This document shows positions 19,207 to 26,118 of a stretch of DNA of 64,000 nt, one piece after another. The position numbers were made by a program, and so were the translations under genes. The stretch covers positions 5,465,001 through 5,529,000 of the forward strand of contig NZ_CP036533.1 of NCBI RefSeq assembly GCF_024585265.1. The letters are read 5' to 3'. Below the pieces are notes generated by a model that was given only the letters and a program-made list of their open reading frames with translations, was not told the origin of the DNA and did no database searches. This DNA comes from Bradyrhizobium sp. WBAH42. Its GTDB lineage: Bacteria > Pseudomonadota > Alphaproteobacteria > Rhizobiales > Xanthobacteraceae. Each line of letters starts with the position of its first letter. The first letter of the stretch is position 1.

Positions 19207-20025
19207 ATGGCAGGCAACGCCGGGAATGCGGGAAACGCAGGTAACGCTGGGAATGCGGGAAACGTCGCCAATGCAGGCTCGGGCGGCGGCGGTTGGATCT
19301 TTCCGGATCGCGTGGACCTGCCGTTCATTACGGAAACGGGCGTCAGCACCAACCGCACCACCGTCACCGAGTTTCCGGACCGGAGCTGGACCCCGGACTG
19401 GTACGCCTGGCGCCTGCTGGCCGAATTCGCCATTCACGGCGGATGGAGCTCGATCACGGTCGCCGCACCCAATGCAAACACAGCAGCCGAGATCGACACG
19501 CTCGTAACAATGGCCAAAGACGAGCGGGCGGATGCGCTCGGCGAGATTTTTGCGCAGAACGAGGAGTTTCTGAGCTACTTCATGGCGCTTCTCAACGTCA
19601 CGCCGAACTCGCATCCAAACACCTGTCGCGTGATAGCGACCGCAAGCCTGATCGCGCTCCAGGTCGCGATGCATTGGAAAGGCTACCACAAACGGCCACG
19701 GCCATCGCAAATCTGCCCTGCGCTGTTGCCGCCGATTCAGGTTCCCGGCCACGCGTCCTATCCCAGCGGGCACGCGACTCAAGCGCATTTGATCGCGCGC
19801 TGCCTGAAGTTGGTCCTACCAGCGTCGGTGCAGCCGATGGCGGATGATCTCACCGTGCTCGCCGGTCGGATTGCGCGAAACCGCCAGATCGCCGGTCTCC
19901 ACTACCAGAGTGACACGGACGCCGGCGTGGGATTGGCCGGCGACATCTACACGATCTTGATCAACAAGACCTCCGTGCCGAGTTTTGATGCCTTGATCAC
20001 GGCCGCGCAGGGAGAGTGGCCATGA
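19207..20025 (+). CDS. PAP2/vanadium-dependent haloperoxidase-type protein
   Basis: A 272-residue protein with all three signature segments of the PAP2/vanadium haloperoxidase superfamily: K158-x6-R165-P166 (KGYHKRPRP), PSGH at 186-189, and R226-x5-H232-x3-D236. These form the phosphate or vanadate pocket. No membrane spans are evident, which fits the soluble bacterial haloperoxidase/acid phosphatase group rather than membrane lipid phosphatases. The first 24 residues are a Gly-Asn-Ala repeat followed by four glycines, probably a flexible tail. GGGAGG five bases upstream fixes ATG 19207. It overlaps the peptidase gene by four bases (ATGA), implying coupled expression. Phosphatase versus halide oxidation cannot be decided from sequence. 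Confidence 0.85.
   Translation: MAGNAGNAGNAGNAGNAGNVANAGSGGGGWIFPDRVDLPFITETGVSTNRTTVTEFPDRSWTPDWYAWRLLAEFAIHGGWSSITVAAPNANTAAEIDTLVTMAKDERADALGEIFAQNEEFLSYFMALLNVTPNSHPNTCRVIATASLIALQVAMHWKGYHKRPRPSQICPALLPPIQVPGHASYPSGHATQAHLIARCLKLVLPASVQPMADDLTVLAGRIARNRQIAGLHYQSDTDAGVGLAGDIYTILINKTSVPSFDALITAAQGEWP
19214..19276 (+). repeat. Short tandem repeat encoding Gly-Asn-Ala units
   Basis: A 22-base unit beginning AACGC is repeated at 19216 and 19243 (period 27), built from 9-base subunits. It encodes (G-N-A)n at the N-terminus of the PAP2-type protein. Such arrays can change length by replication slippage without shifting the frame. Confidence 0.7.
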
Positions 20026-21086
20026 TCCTGCGCGCGAGTGATGTCCAGCAACACACGCTTCCGTCGCGGGACGATTTGAACGCGGGTCTGCGTCGGCAGA
20101 TATTGCTGCCACCGCCGCCACCGCCCAAGGACTTCGACGCGCTGAATGCCGATGCGCGGGAGCTCGAATTCTTCCGGCTTCCGCCCAGGCCGCCCCTGGT
20201 CGCGGGACGCCGGGCCGAGACGTTGTGGGCCAGGCTTCTTTCCAAGCCTATCGAAGTTCTGCCCATGATCTACCCGGGCTCCGCGACCGACTTTCGTGTC
20301 AACCGCGGCCGTTTGGGCTCAGGCCATCCCGGCCGACACGAAACCAGCTTCAATTGGTCGGGCGCATGTATTGCGGCGATGGAGGGCACCCAGTTCACAC
20401 AGGTGTGGGGGGCCTGGGAGGTCCCTACGCCCAGTGCTCACTCGTTTCCGCCGGGCGATTATCGCTGCTCGACCTGGATCGGGATCGATGGCCATCGGCG
20501 ATTCGATACTTCGCTGCCGCAGATCGGGACGACGCAAAAGATCGTGGTCGCCAACGACGGCAGCGTCGGGACGCCGACCGCGGAAGCATGGGTTCAATGG
20601 TGGTTTCGCGGTGACCGCGATACGGGTCCGTGGACACTTCCCAACTTTCCGGTGGAACCGGGGGACCACGTCAGATGTGTTCTGACCGTCATGGCGCAGG
20701 ACCACGTCCGTTTTTTCATCAAGAATGAATCGAAAAACGGAAAGTCGCTTTCGGTCGATCTCCTTGCGCCGACGATTCCACTTCCCGGCCCGATCGGAAT
20801 TCCGATCGAATTTCCGGCGCGGGGCCGTACGGCGGAGTGGGTCACGGAGCGCCCCACCGTCTTGCATGCGACGGACCTCTATCGCTTGCCCAAGTATAGC
20901 GTGACGAAGTTCGTGGATTGCTTCGCGCTCGCGGGCACCGGCGGGATCGGCTTTCAGCCTCAAGATCTGGAGAATGCCAGGCTGATCAAGATGATCGAGA
21001 TCCGCGACAATCCGCATCGGACCGCGCCATTGTCAAAACCGGAAAAACTGGACCAGCAAACCGTACAAACCAGGTTCGTGGGCTGA
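20022..21086 (+). CDS. G1-family glutamic peptidase (eqolisin) homologue
   Basis: A 354-residue protein whose C-terminal 250 residues follow the eqolisin pattern known from fungal scytalidoglutamic peptidase. FNWSGACI leads into FTQVWGAWEVPTP, STWIGIDG, then LPQIGTTQ carrying the catalytic Gln (Gln167), AEAWVQWWF, and finally RTAEWVTERP carrying the catalytic Glu (Glu272). Both catalytic residues are therefore present. The first 100 residues contain a run of six prolines and a basic linker, possibly a propeptide; I see no clear signal peptide. It begins with ATGA over the end of the PAP2-type gene, with GGAGAG upstream. Its stop is 8 bases from the lpxB stop on the other strand. Confidence 0.85.
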   Translation: MILRASDVQQHTLPSRDDLNAGLRRQILLPPPPPPKDFDALNADARELEFFRLPPRPPLVAGRRAETLWARLLSKPIEVLPMIYPGSATDFRVNRGRLGSGHPGRHETSFNWSGACIAAMEGTQFTQVWGAWEVPTPSAHSFPPGDYRCSTWIGIDGHRRFDTSLPQIGTTQKIVVANDGSVGTPTAEAWVQWWFRGDRDTGPWTLPNFPVEPGDHVRCVLTVMAQDHVRFFIKNESKNGKSLSVDLLAPTIPLPGPIGIPIEFPARGRTAEWVTERPTVLHATDLYRLPKYSVTKFVDCFALAGTGGIGFQPQDLENARLIKMIEIRDNPHRTAPLSKPEKLDQQTVQTRFVG

Positions 21087-21094
21087 ACACTTTT

Positions 21095-22276
21095 TTAGCG
21101 CGTTCGCCGGCCCTGGCGCATCGTCGCGAGCACGATGTCGGCGGCGAGCACGCTCGGCGATTTGTTGCCGGTCGACATGATCTGATCGAGCCTGGCGAAG
21201 GCCTCGACCTGCTGGCGGCGGAGCGGCGAATCCGTCAGCAGCGCGGAGAGCGTGGGCGCCAGCTGCTCCGGCGTGCACGCCTCCTGCAAATATTCCGGAA
21301 TGACATCCTTGCCGATCACGAGATTGGCGAGGATCACCGAGGAGACGCGGATAGCGCGGCGCAGGATGAAGGCCTCGATGGCACCGACGCGATAGGCCGT
21401 CACCATCGGAATGCCTGACAGCGCGAGCTCGAGCGTCACCGTGCCGGACTTCGCCAGCGCGGCGTGGGCGATGCGGAAGGCAGCTCGCCTCTCGTTCTCG
21501 CCGATTACGATTTGCGGCTTGACCGGCCAGTTCGCGACGCCCTCGCGGATGGTGGCTTCGAGATGCGGCATGGTCGGCAGCATCAATTCGAACGCGCAGC
21601 CCTCACCCCGTAAGCGGCCGAGCGTTGCGCCGAACACGTCGAGATGATGCCTGACCTCGCTGCGGCGGCTGCCGGGCAGCACCAGCAGCACCGGCGGCTT
21701 ACCGTCGCGACGCTTCTGCTCCTCCGCGCTCGGACGCAGCGAGCTCAATTGCTCGATCAGGGGATGGCCGACATAGCTGCAGGGCGGCCCGCCGAGCTTG
21801 CGGTATTCCTCCGGCTCGAACGGCAGCAGGCCGAGCACATGGTCGACATAGCCGAGCATGGTCCGCGCCCGCCCCGGCCGCCATGCCCAGAGCTGCGGCG
21901 AGACGTAATCGACGATCGGGATCGCCGGACTGCGCGAGCGCACCCGGCGGGCGACGCGATGCGTAAAGTCCGGGCTGTCGATGATGACGAGCACGTCGGG
22001 CGCGGCCGCGGTCACGGCATCGGCCGTCTCGCGGATCAGCCGCAGGATCTTCGGCAATTGCTGCACCACCGCGGCAAACCCGACGATCGACAGCTCCTCG
22101 ATGGGAAACAGCGATTCCAGGCCCTCGCGCGCCATGGTGCGGCCGCCGACCCCGACGAACTGCACGCCGTCGCCGAGGCGCTGGCGCAGCACCTTCATCA
22201 AGGCGCTGCCGAGCCGGTCGCCGGATTCCTCCGTCGCGATCAGGAAGATTTTGCGCTTGGGATCACGCGACATCAC
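21095..22276 (-). CDS. lpxB: Lipid-A-disaccharide synthase
   Basis: A peripheral-membrane GT19 glycosyltransferase that joins UDP-2,3-diacylglucosamine and lipid X to make the lipid A disaccharide. It is 393 residues. It shows the N-terminal ATEESGDRLGSALM, VGVGGRTMAREGL, the DYVSPQLWAWRPGRA segment and GTVTLELALSGIPMV near the C-terminus, all characteristic. Its ATG overlaps the lpxI stop by four bases. It is the last gene of the lpxA-lpxI-lpxB unit. A diverged copy of part of its 3' end lies at 17021-17078. Confidence 0.96.
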   Translation of the reverse strand: MMSRDPKRKIFLIATEESGDRLGSALMKVLRQRLGDGVQFVGVGGRTMAREGLESLFPIEELSIVGFAAVVQQLPKILRLIRETADAVTAAAPDVLVIIDSPDFTHRVARRVRSRSPAIPIVDYVSPQLWAWRPGRARTMLGYVDHVLGLLPFEPEEYRKLGGPPCSYVGHPLIEQLSSLRPSAEEQKRRDGKPPVLLVLPGSRRSEVRHHLDVFGATLGRLRGEGCAFELMLPTMPHLEATIREGVANWPVKPQIVIGENERRAAFRIAHAALAKSGTVTLELALSGIPMVTAYRVGAIEAFILRRAIRVSSVILANLVIGKDVIPEYLQEACTPEQLAPTLSALLTDSPLRRQQVEAFARLDQIMSTGNKSPSVLAADIVLATMRQGRRTR

Positions 22277-23142
22277 GCGGGCAAGCCGATGACGAAGAGA
22301 TATTTGGCATCGGCAAGCGCGATCATTGCCTGCGGCTCGGCGGCGATGGTGTTGCCCGCGATGACCGCGATGCCGGCAAGGCCGGCGGCCGCGACGCCCT
22401 CGATGGTGCGCGGACCGATCGTCGGCAGGTCGAAGCGCAGATCCTGGCCGCTCTTCGGCGCCTTCACCAGCACGCCGCGTCCGGTGGCGGCGCGGATGCG
22501 GCCCTCCTCGCGCAGCCGCGCGACGCGTGCGAGCAGCGCGTCGGTGCCCTCGATGTCCTCGACCGCCACCACATGCCCGTCGATCACGACCGCAGCCTGG
22601 CCGATGTCGAACGGACCGAGCGCGGTCAGCACCGCCCGACCGCGCGCGATGTCGGTCTTGCTGGCCTCGCTCGGCCAGGCGCGGCCGATGCAGCCCTCGG
22701 GCATCAAGAGATCCGGCGCGACGTCCTTGATGCCGACCATGCGGAAGCCGTCCTGCTCGAGGATGCGCCCGACACCCGACAGCAGATGATCGTCGCCGCC
22801 GCGGAAAGCGCGGATGACGTTGCCGAGCAGGCGCAGCGTCTTGATGTCGAACCGGATCTCGGACAGCGACGGCCGCACCAATGTGCCGATGAAGATCAGG
22901 TCGCGGCAGCCTTCCTCGCGGAACAGCCGCATCGCGCGGCCGAGCTGGCCGACCGAGATCCAGCGATGGCGGAACTTCTCCACGCGCTGGGGATCGCAGG
23001 CCCCGCGCAGCGGAAACAGCACCGGCGTGATGCCGTGCGCGGCGAGCGACTCGGCGACCGCGAACGGCATGGCGCCGCCGCCGGCGACGATGCCGACCGG
23101 TGACGAAACCTGCAAAGCCGCCGATGTCGTGCCCGCGGCCAT
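22273..23142 (-). CDS. lpxI: UDP-2,3-diacylglucosamine pyrophosphatase LpxI
   Basis: Hydrolyses UDP-2,3-diacylglucosamine to lipid X in alphaproteobacteria, replacing LpxH (established for Caulobacter LpxI). The 289-residue protein has VGIVAGGGAMPFAVAESLAA at the N-terminus, FIGTLVRPSLSEIRFD, and the C-terminal DUF1009 region with DLPTIGPRTIEGVAAAGLAG and VIAGNTI. It lies between lpxA (18 bases) and lpxB (4-base overlap), the expected pathway order. Confidence 0.95.
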   Translation of the reverse strand: MAAGTTSAALQVSSPVGIVAGGGAMPFAVAESLAAHGITPVLFPLRGACDPQRVEKFRHRWISVGQLGRAMRLFREEGCRDLIFIGTLVRPSLSEIRFDIKTLRLLGNVIRAFRGGDDHLLSGVGRILEQDGFRMVGIKDVAPDLLMPEGCIGRAWPSEASKTDIARGRAVLTALGPFDIGQAAVVIDGHVVAVEDIEGTDALLARVARLREEGRIRAATGRGVLVKAPKSGQDLRFDLPTIGPRTIEGVAAAGLAGIAVIAGNTIAAEPQAMIALADAKYLFVIGLPA

Positions 23143-23160
23143 CCCAAGATCACTCCAAGA

Positions 23161-23952
23161 TCACTTCGCGATAGCGGGAAGACAGAGCGGGCGCTTGCCC
23201 TTGCCGATGAAGTCGAGGATTTCGGCGATCGCGGGGTCCTCGCCCGCGAGCGGCCGCGCCGCCTCCAGCCGCTCGGCGAAGGTGCCGGGGCCATGGAAGA
23301 GCTTCTGGTAGAACGCGCGCACGGTGGCGAGCCGCTGCTTGGTGAACTTGCGACGCTTCATGCCGATCAGATTGAGGCCTTCGAGAGCGGCATATTGGCC
23401 GTTGACCAGACCGAACGGAATGATGTCGTCGCGCACGCCGCACACACCGCCGACCATGACCTGCGCCCCGATGCGGGTGAACTGATGCACGGCGGACAGC
23501 CCGCCGATAAACACGAAGTCGCCGATCTCGCAATGACCGCCAAGCGTTGCCGAGGTCGCGAAGATCACGTCGTTGCCGACATGGCAGTCGTGGCCGACGT
23601 GGCTGCAGTTCATGAAATAGCCGCGGTCGCCAACCGAGGTGACGCCCCCGCCGGCAACGGTCCCCGCGTTCATGGTCACGGATTCGCGGATGGTGCAGCC
23701 GGAGCCGATCCTGAGCTGCGTCAGCTCGCCACGATAGCTGAGCGACTGCGGCGGCGTGCCCAGCGAAGCGAACGGATAGATGGTGCAGCCATCGCCGATC
23801 GTGGTCTGCGCCGTGACGTGCACATGCCCGACCAGCTTGCAGTTCGCGCCGATGACGACGTTCGGGCCGATGATGCAATAAGGTCCGATCTCGGTGCCCG
23901 CGCCGATCACGGCGCCGTCCGCGATCCGTGCGGTGGGATCAATCTTGCTCAT
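23161..23952 (-). CDS. lpxA: UDP-N-acetylglucosamine acyltransferase
   Basis: Catalyses the first step of lipid A synthesis, transfer of a 3-hydroxyacyl chain from ACP to UDP-GlcNAc, as a cytoplasmic left-handed beta-helix trimer. At 263 residues it is the normal length. Hexapeptide repeats run from ARIADGAVIGAGTEIGPYC onward. The catalytic His is in NCSHVGHDCHVGND, and the C-terminal helices carry LNLIGMKRRKF. I use ATG 23952 (MSKIDPTARI); a TTG at 23973 would add seven residues. A plus-strand KTSC gene starts 175 bases upstream, so lpxA must have its own promoter in that gap. Confidence 0.96.
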   Translation of the reverse strand: MSKIDPTARIADGAVIGAGTEIGPYCIIGPNVVIGANCKLVGHVHVTAQTTIGDGCTIYPFASLGTPPQSLSYRGELTQLRIGSGCTIRESVTMNAGTVAGGGVTSVGDRGYFMNCSHVGHDCHVGNDVIFATSATLGGHCEIGDFVFIGGLSAVHQFTRIGAQVMVGGVCGVRDDIIPFGLVNGQYAALEGLNLIGMKRRKFTKQRLATVRAFYQKLFHGPGTFAERLEAARPLAGEDPAIAEILDFIGKGKRPLCLPAIAK

Positions 23953-24127
23953 CAAGCCAATCTTACTCGTCAAGAAGGTCTGGTTATATATTGAAGTCGC
24001 TCGGTTTTCGGCTGGTTAGCGCGACTATGCCCGATCTGTCCAGTGACGTATCATCTCGCCGTGTTTCAAGTGCCGGATGGGCGGCCTTGCCGTCCCGTCG
24101 CCAGGTTCATGCGGAGCTTCAACGATC

Positions 24128-24448
24128 GTGGTCAGGACCCTGATCTTTCTGTTGGCACAGCTCGCGAGCACACCGATCGTGTCGGAGGCGGTCGAGACCG
24201 GCGAACACCGCCTGGTCGATCTCCAGACTTTCGAGTGCCGGGACATCACCCGCAGCACGGTGCTTCAGCGGGTCTGTTACGATCGTGCGCAGCAGGACCT
24301 GATCGTCGCGAGCAACGGCGCCTATCACCGCTATTGCGGCGTGACGGCCGACACGGTGGAGCGCCTCCTCGGCGCGCCGTCCATGGGCCAGTTCTTCAAC
24401 CGGAATATCAGGCGCGAGATGGCCGGCAGCCGCTACGATTGCACCTGA
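24128..24448 (+). CDS. KTSC-domain exported protein
   Basis: A protein of about 106 residues with a signal-like N-terminus (RTLIFLLAQLASTPIVSEA) and a C-terminal KTSC-type domain: AYHRYCGVTADTVERLLGAP then SMGQFFNRNIR. The mature part has five cysteines, which fits an oxidising periplasm. The start is GTG 24128 with CGGAGC about ten bases upstream. An ATG at 24077 gives 17 extra residues that would spoil the signal peptide. It is on the opposite strand to its neighbours, head to head with lpxA and tail to tail with fabZ (19-base gap). Function is unknown. Confidence 0.75.
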   Translation: MVRTLIFLLAQLASTPIVSEAVETGEHRLVDLQTFECRDITRSTVLQRVCYDRAQQDLIVASNGAYHRYCGVTADTVERLLGAPSMGQFFNRNIRREMAGSRYDCT

Positions 24449-24467
24449 GGCGGACGCCCGGCGCCGC

Positions 24468-24929
24468 TCAATCGGTCAGCATGGCGCCGACGTCGGCTTC
24501 GGCGACGACCTGCCCGTTGACCTTGGCGTCGCCGTGAAACCACCACATGGCCTTGCGGCGGCCGAGCGAGCGCATGTGATACTCGATCGTGTCGCCCGGC
24601 AGCACGGGCTTGCGAAACTTGCACTTGTCGATGGTGAGGAAATAGACCGCCCGCGGCTTCTCGGTGCCCTCGACCGACTTGATGCCGATCACGCCTGCGG
24701 TCTGCGCCATCGCCTCGATCATCATGACGCCGGGATAGACCGGACGCTCGGGGAAATGCCCCTGGAACGCCGGCTCGTTGAAGGTGACGTTCTTGATGCC
24801 GATGCCGCTGTAATCGGCGCGGATGTTGATCACGCGGTCGATCAGCAGCATCGGAAAGCGGTGCGGCAGCGTCTGGAGGATCGCATTGATGTCCACCAGC
24901 TCGAACTTAACAGGTGATTCCGCCGTCAT
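24468..24929 (-). CDS. fabZ: 3-hydroxyacyl-ACP dehydratase
   Basis: Hot-dog fold dehydratase of fatty acid synthesis, supplying acyl-ACP and competing with LpxA/LpxD for 3-hydroxyacyl-ACP. The 153-residue protein contains [13 protein letters not shown], the active-site His in [14 protein letters not shown] and the Glu in [11 protein letters not shown] 24929 overlaps the lpxD TGA (ATGA), so the two are coupled. The open frame further upstream is lpxD read out of frame. Confidence 0.96.
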   Translation of the reverse strand: MTAESPVKFELVDINAILQTLPHRFPMLLIDRVINIRADYSGIGIKNVTFNEPAFQGHFPERPVYPGVMMIEAMAQTAGVIGIKSVEGTEKPRAVYFLTIDKCKFRKPVLPGDTIEYHMRSLGRRKAMWWFHGDAKVNGQVVAEADVGAMLTD

Positions 24930-25993
24930 TCCCGTCCCTCGTCCTTCGGATCGGCCTTGCTGTCGCGCACCAGGCGCTCCACCGCGATGATCTCCTTGAA
25001 CCATTGCTTGGTCGGCTTGGCAAAGAGGCCACCCCAACGGCCATTCGGCGGGATGTCGTCCTTGACCCCGCTCATCGCGGTAACCTGGGCGCCATCACCG
25101 ATCTTGAGGTGATTGTTGATGCCAACCTTTGCTCCCAGCGCCACGTTGTCGCCGATCGTCAGGCTGCCCGCGAGGCCGATCTGAGCCGCCAGCAGGCAAT
25201 TCCGGCCGATCGTCACATTGTGGCCGATCTGGACCTGATTGTCGATTTTGGTGCCTTCCCCGATCACGGTGTCGCGCAGGGAGCCGCGGTCGATGGTGGT
25301 GCCGGCGCCGACCTCCACATTGTTCTGGATCAGCACGCGGCCGGTCTGGGGGACCTTCAGATGCCCCTCGGGGCCGAAGAAGATGAATCCGTAGCCGTCC
25401 TGGCCGATCGAGCAGCCGGGATGGATCAGCACGTCGTTGCCGATCAGGGCGCATTGGATGGCCGTGCGGGCGCCGACATTGCAGTCCCGGCCGATCTTGA
25501 CGCCGGGGCCGATGACCGCGCCGGCGCCGATCACCGTGCCGCTCCCGATCTCGACGTCCGGGCCGATGACCGCCAGGGGCTCGACGATGACGTCGTCCTC
25601 GAGCCGGGCCGAGGGATCGATGATGGCGGACGGTGCAATACCCTCGATGCCGAACCAGGATTGCGGCCGCAGCGCATCGGCGTGCCATTCCCGCGCGATC
25701 CGGACGAAGGCGCGGAACGGCTGCGCCACCCGCAGCACGGCCACGTGGGCAGGCACCTGGGCCTCGAAGCGTGGGCTCACCAGGCATGCCCCGGCGCGGG
25801 TCGCTTTGAGTTCCTCGAGATATTTGAGGTTGTCGAAAAAGGCCAAATGCATCGGGCCCGCTTCATCGAGCGAAGCAAGGCCCGTGATGACGTGGCCGCC
25901 CCTCGCCGGGTCGACCAGCTGCGCCTTGGTCAGCGTGGCGATGTCGGCCAACGCTGCGGCAGGCGGCTTTGTGAAGAAGGTCGGCTGCGCCAT
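24926..25993 (-). CDS. lpxD: UDP-3-O-(3-hydroxyacyl)glucosamine N-acyltransferase
   Basis: Third step of lipid A synthesis. The 355-residue protein has an N-terminal uridine-binding domain ([16 protein letters not shown], then [13 protein letters not shown] [14 protein letters not shown]), a long left-handed beta-helix of hexapeptide repeats, and the catalytic His in [12 protein letters not shown]. The C-terminal helix carries [12 protein letters not shown]. It is preceded by bamA and overlaps fabZ by four bases, as in most Proteobacteria. Confidence 0.96.
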   Translation of the reverse strand: MAQPTFFTKPPAAALADIATLTKAQLVDPARGGHVITGLASLDEAGPMHLAFFDNLKYLEELKATRAGACLVSPRFEAQVPAHVAVLRVAQPFRAFVRIAREWHADALRPQSWFGIEGIAPSAIIDPSARLEDDVIVEPLAVIGPDVEIGSGTVIGAGAVIGPGVKIGRDCNVGARTAIQCALIGNDVLIHPGCSIGQDGYGFIFFGPEGHLKVPQTGRVLIQNNVEVGAGTTIDRGSLRDTVIGEGTKIDNQVQIGHNVTIGRNCLLAAQIGLAGSLTIGDNVALGAKVGINNHLKIGDGAQVTAMSGVKDDIPPNGRWGGLFAKPTKQWFKEIIAVERLVRDSKADPKDEGRE

Positions 25994-26118
25994 TCCACCC
26001 CGTCGCGGTCCGGCTTCGGCATGAAGCGGTCAGGCCGCATCATGCCTCATGTCTTTGATCGGCACGATCCCTTTCGGAAACCGGCTCCGGCGATCCGGAT
26101 CGTGCCGTGCTGATCGAA

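Noticed and set aside
19207..19280. CRISPR-like or satellite array suspected from the short repeats
   Set aside because: The units are 9 bases without spacers and encode a Gly-Asn-Ala stretch in frame.
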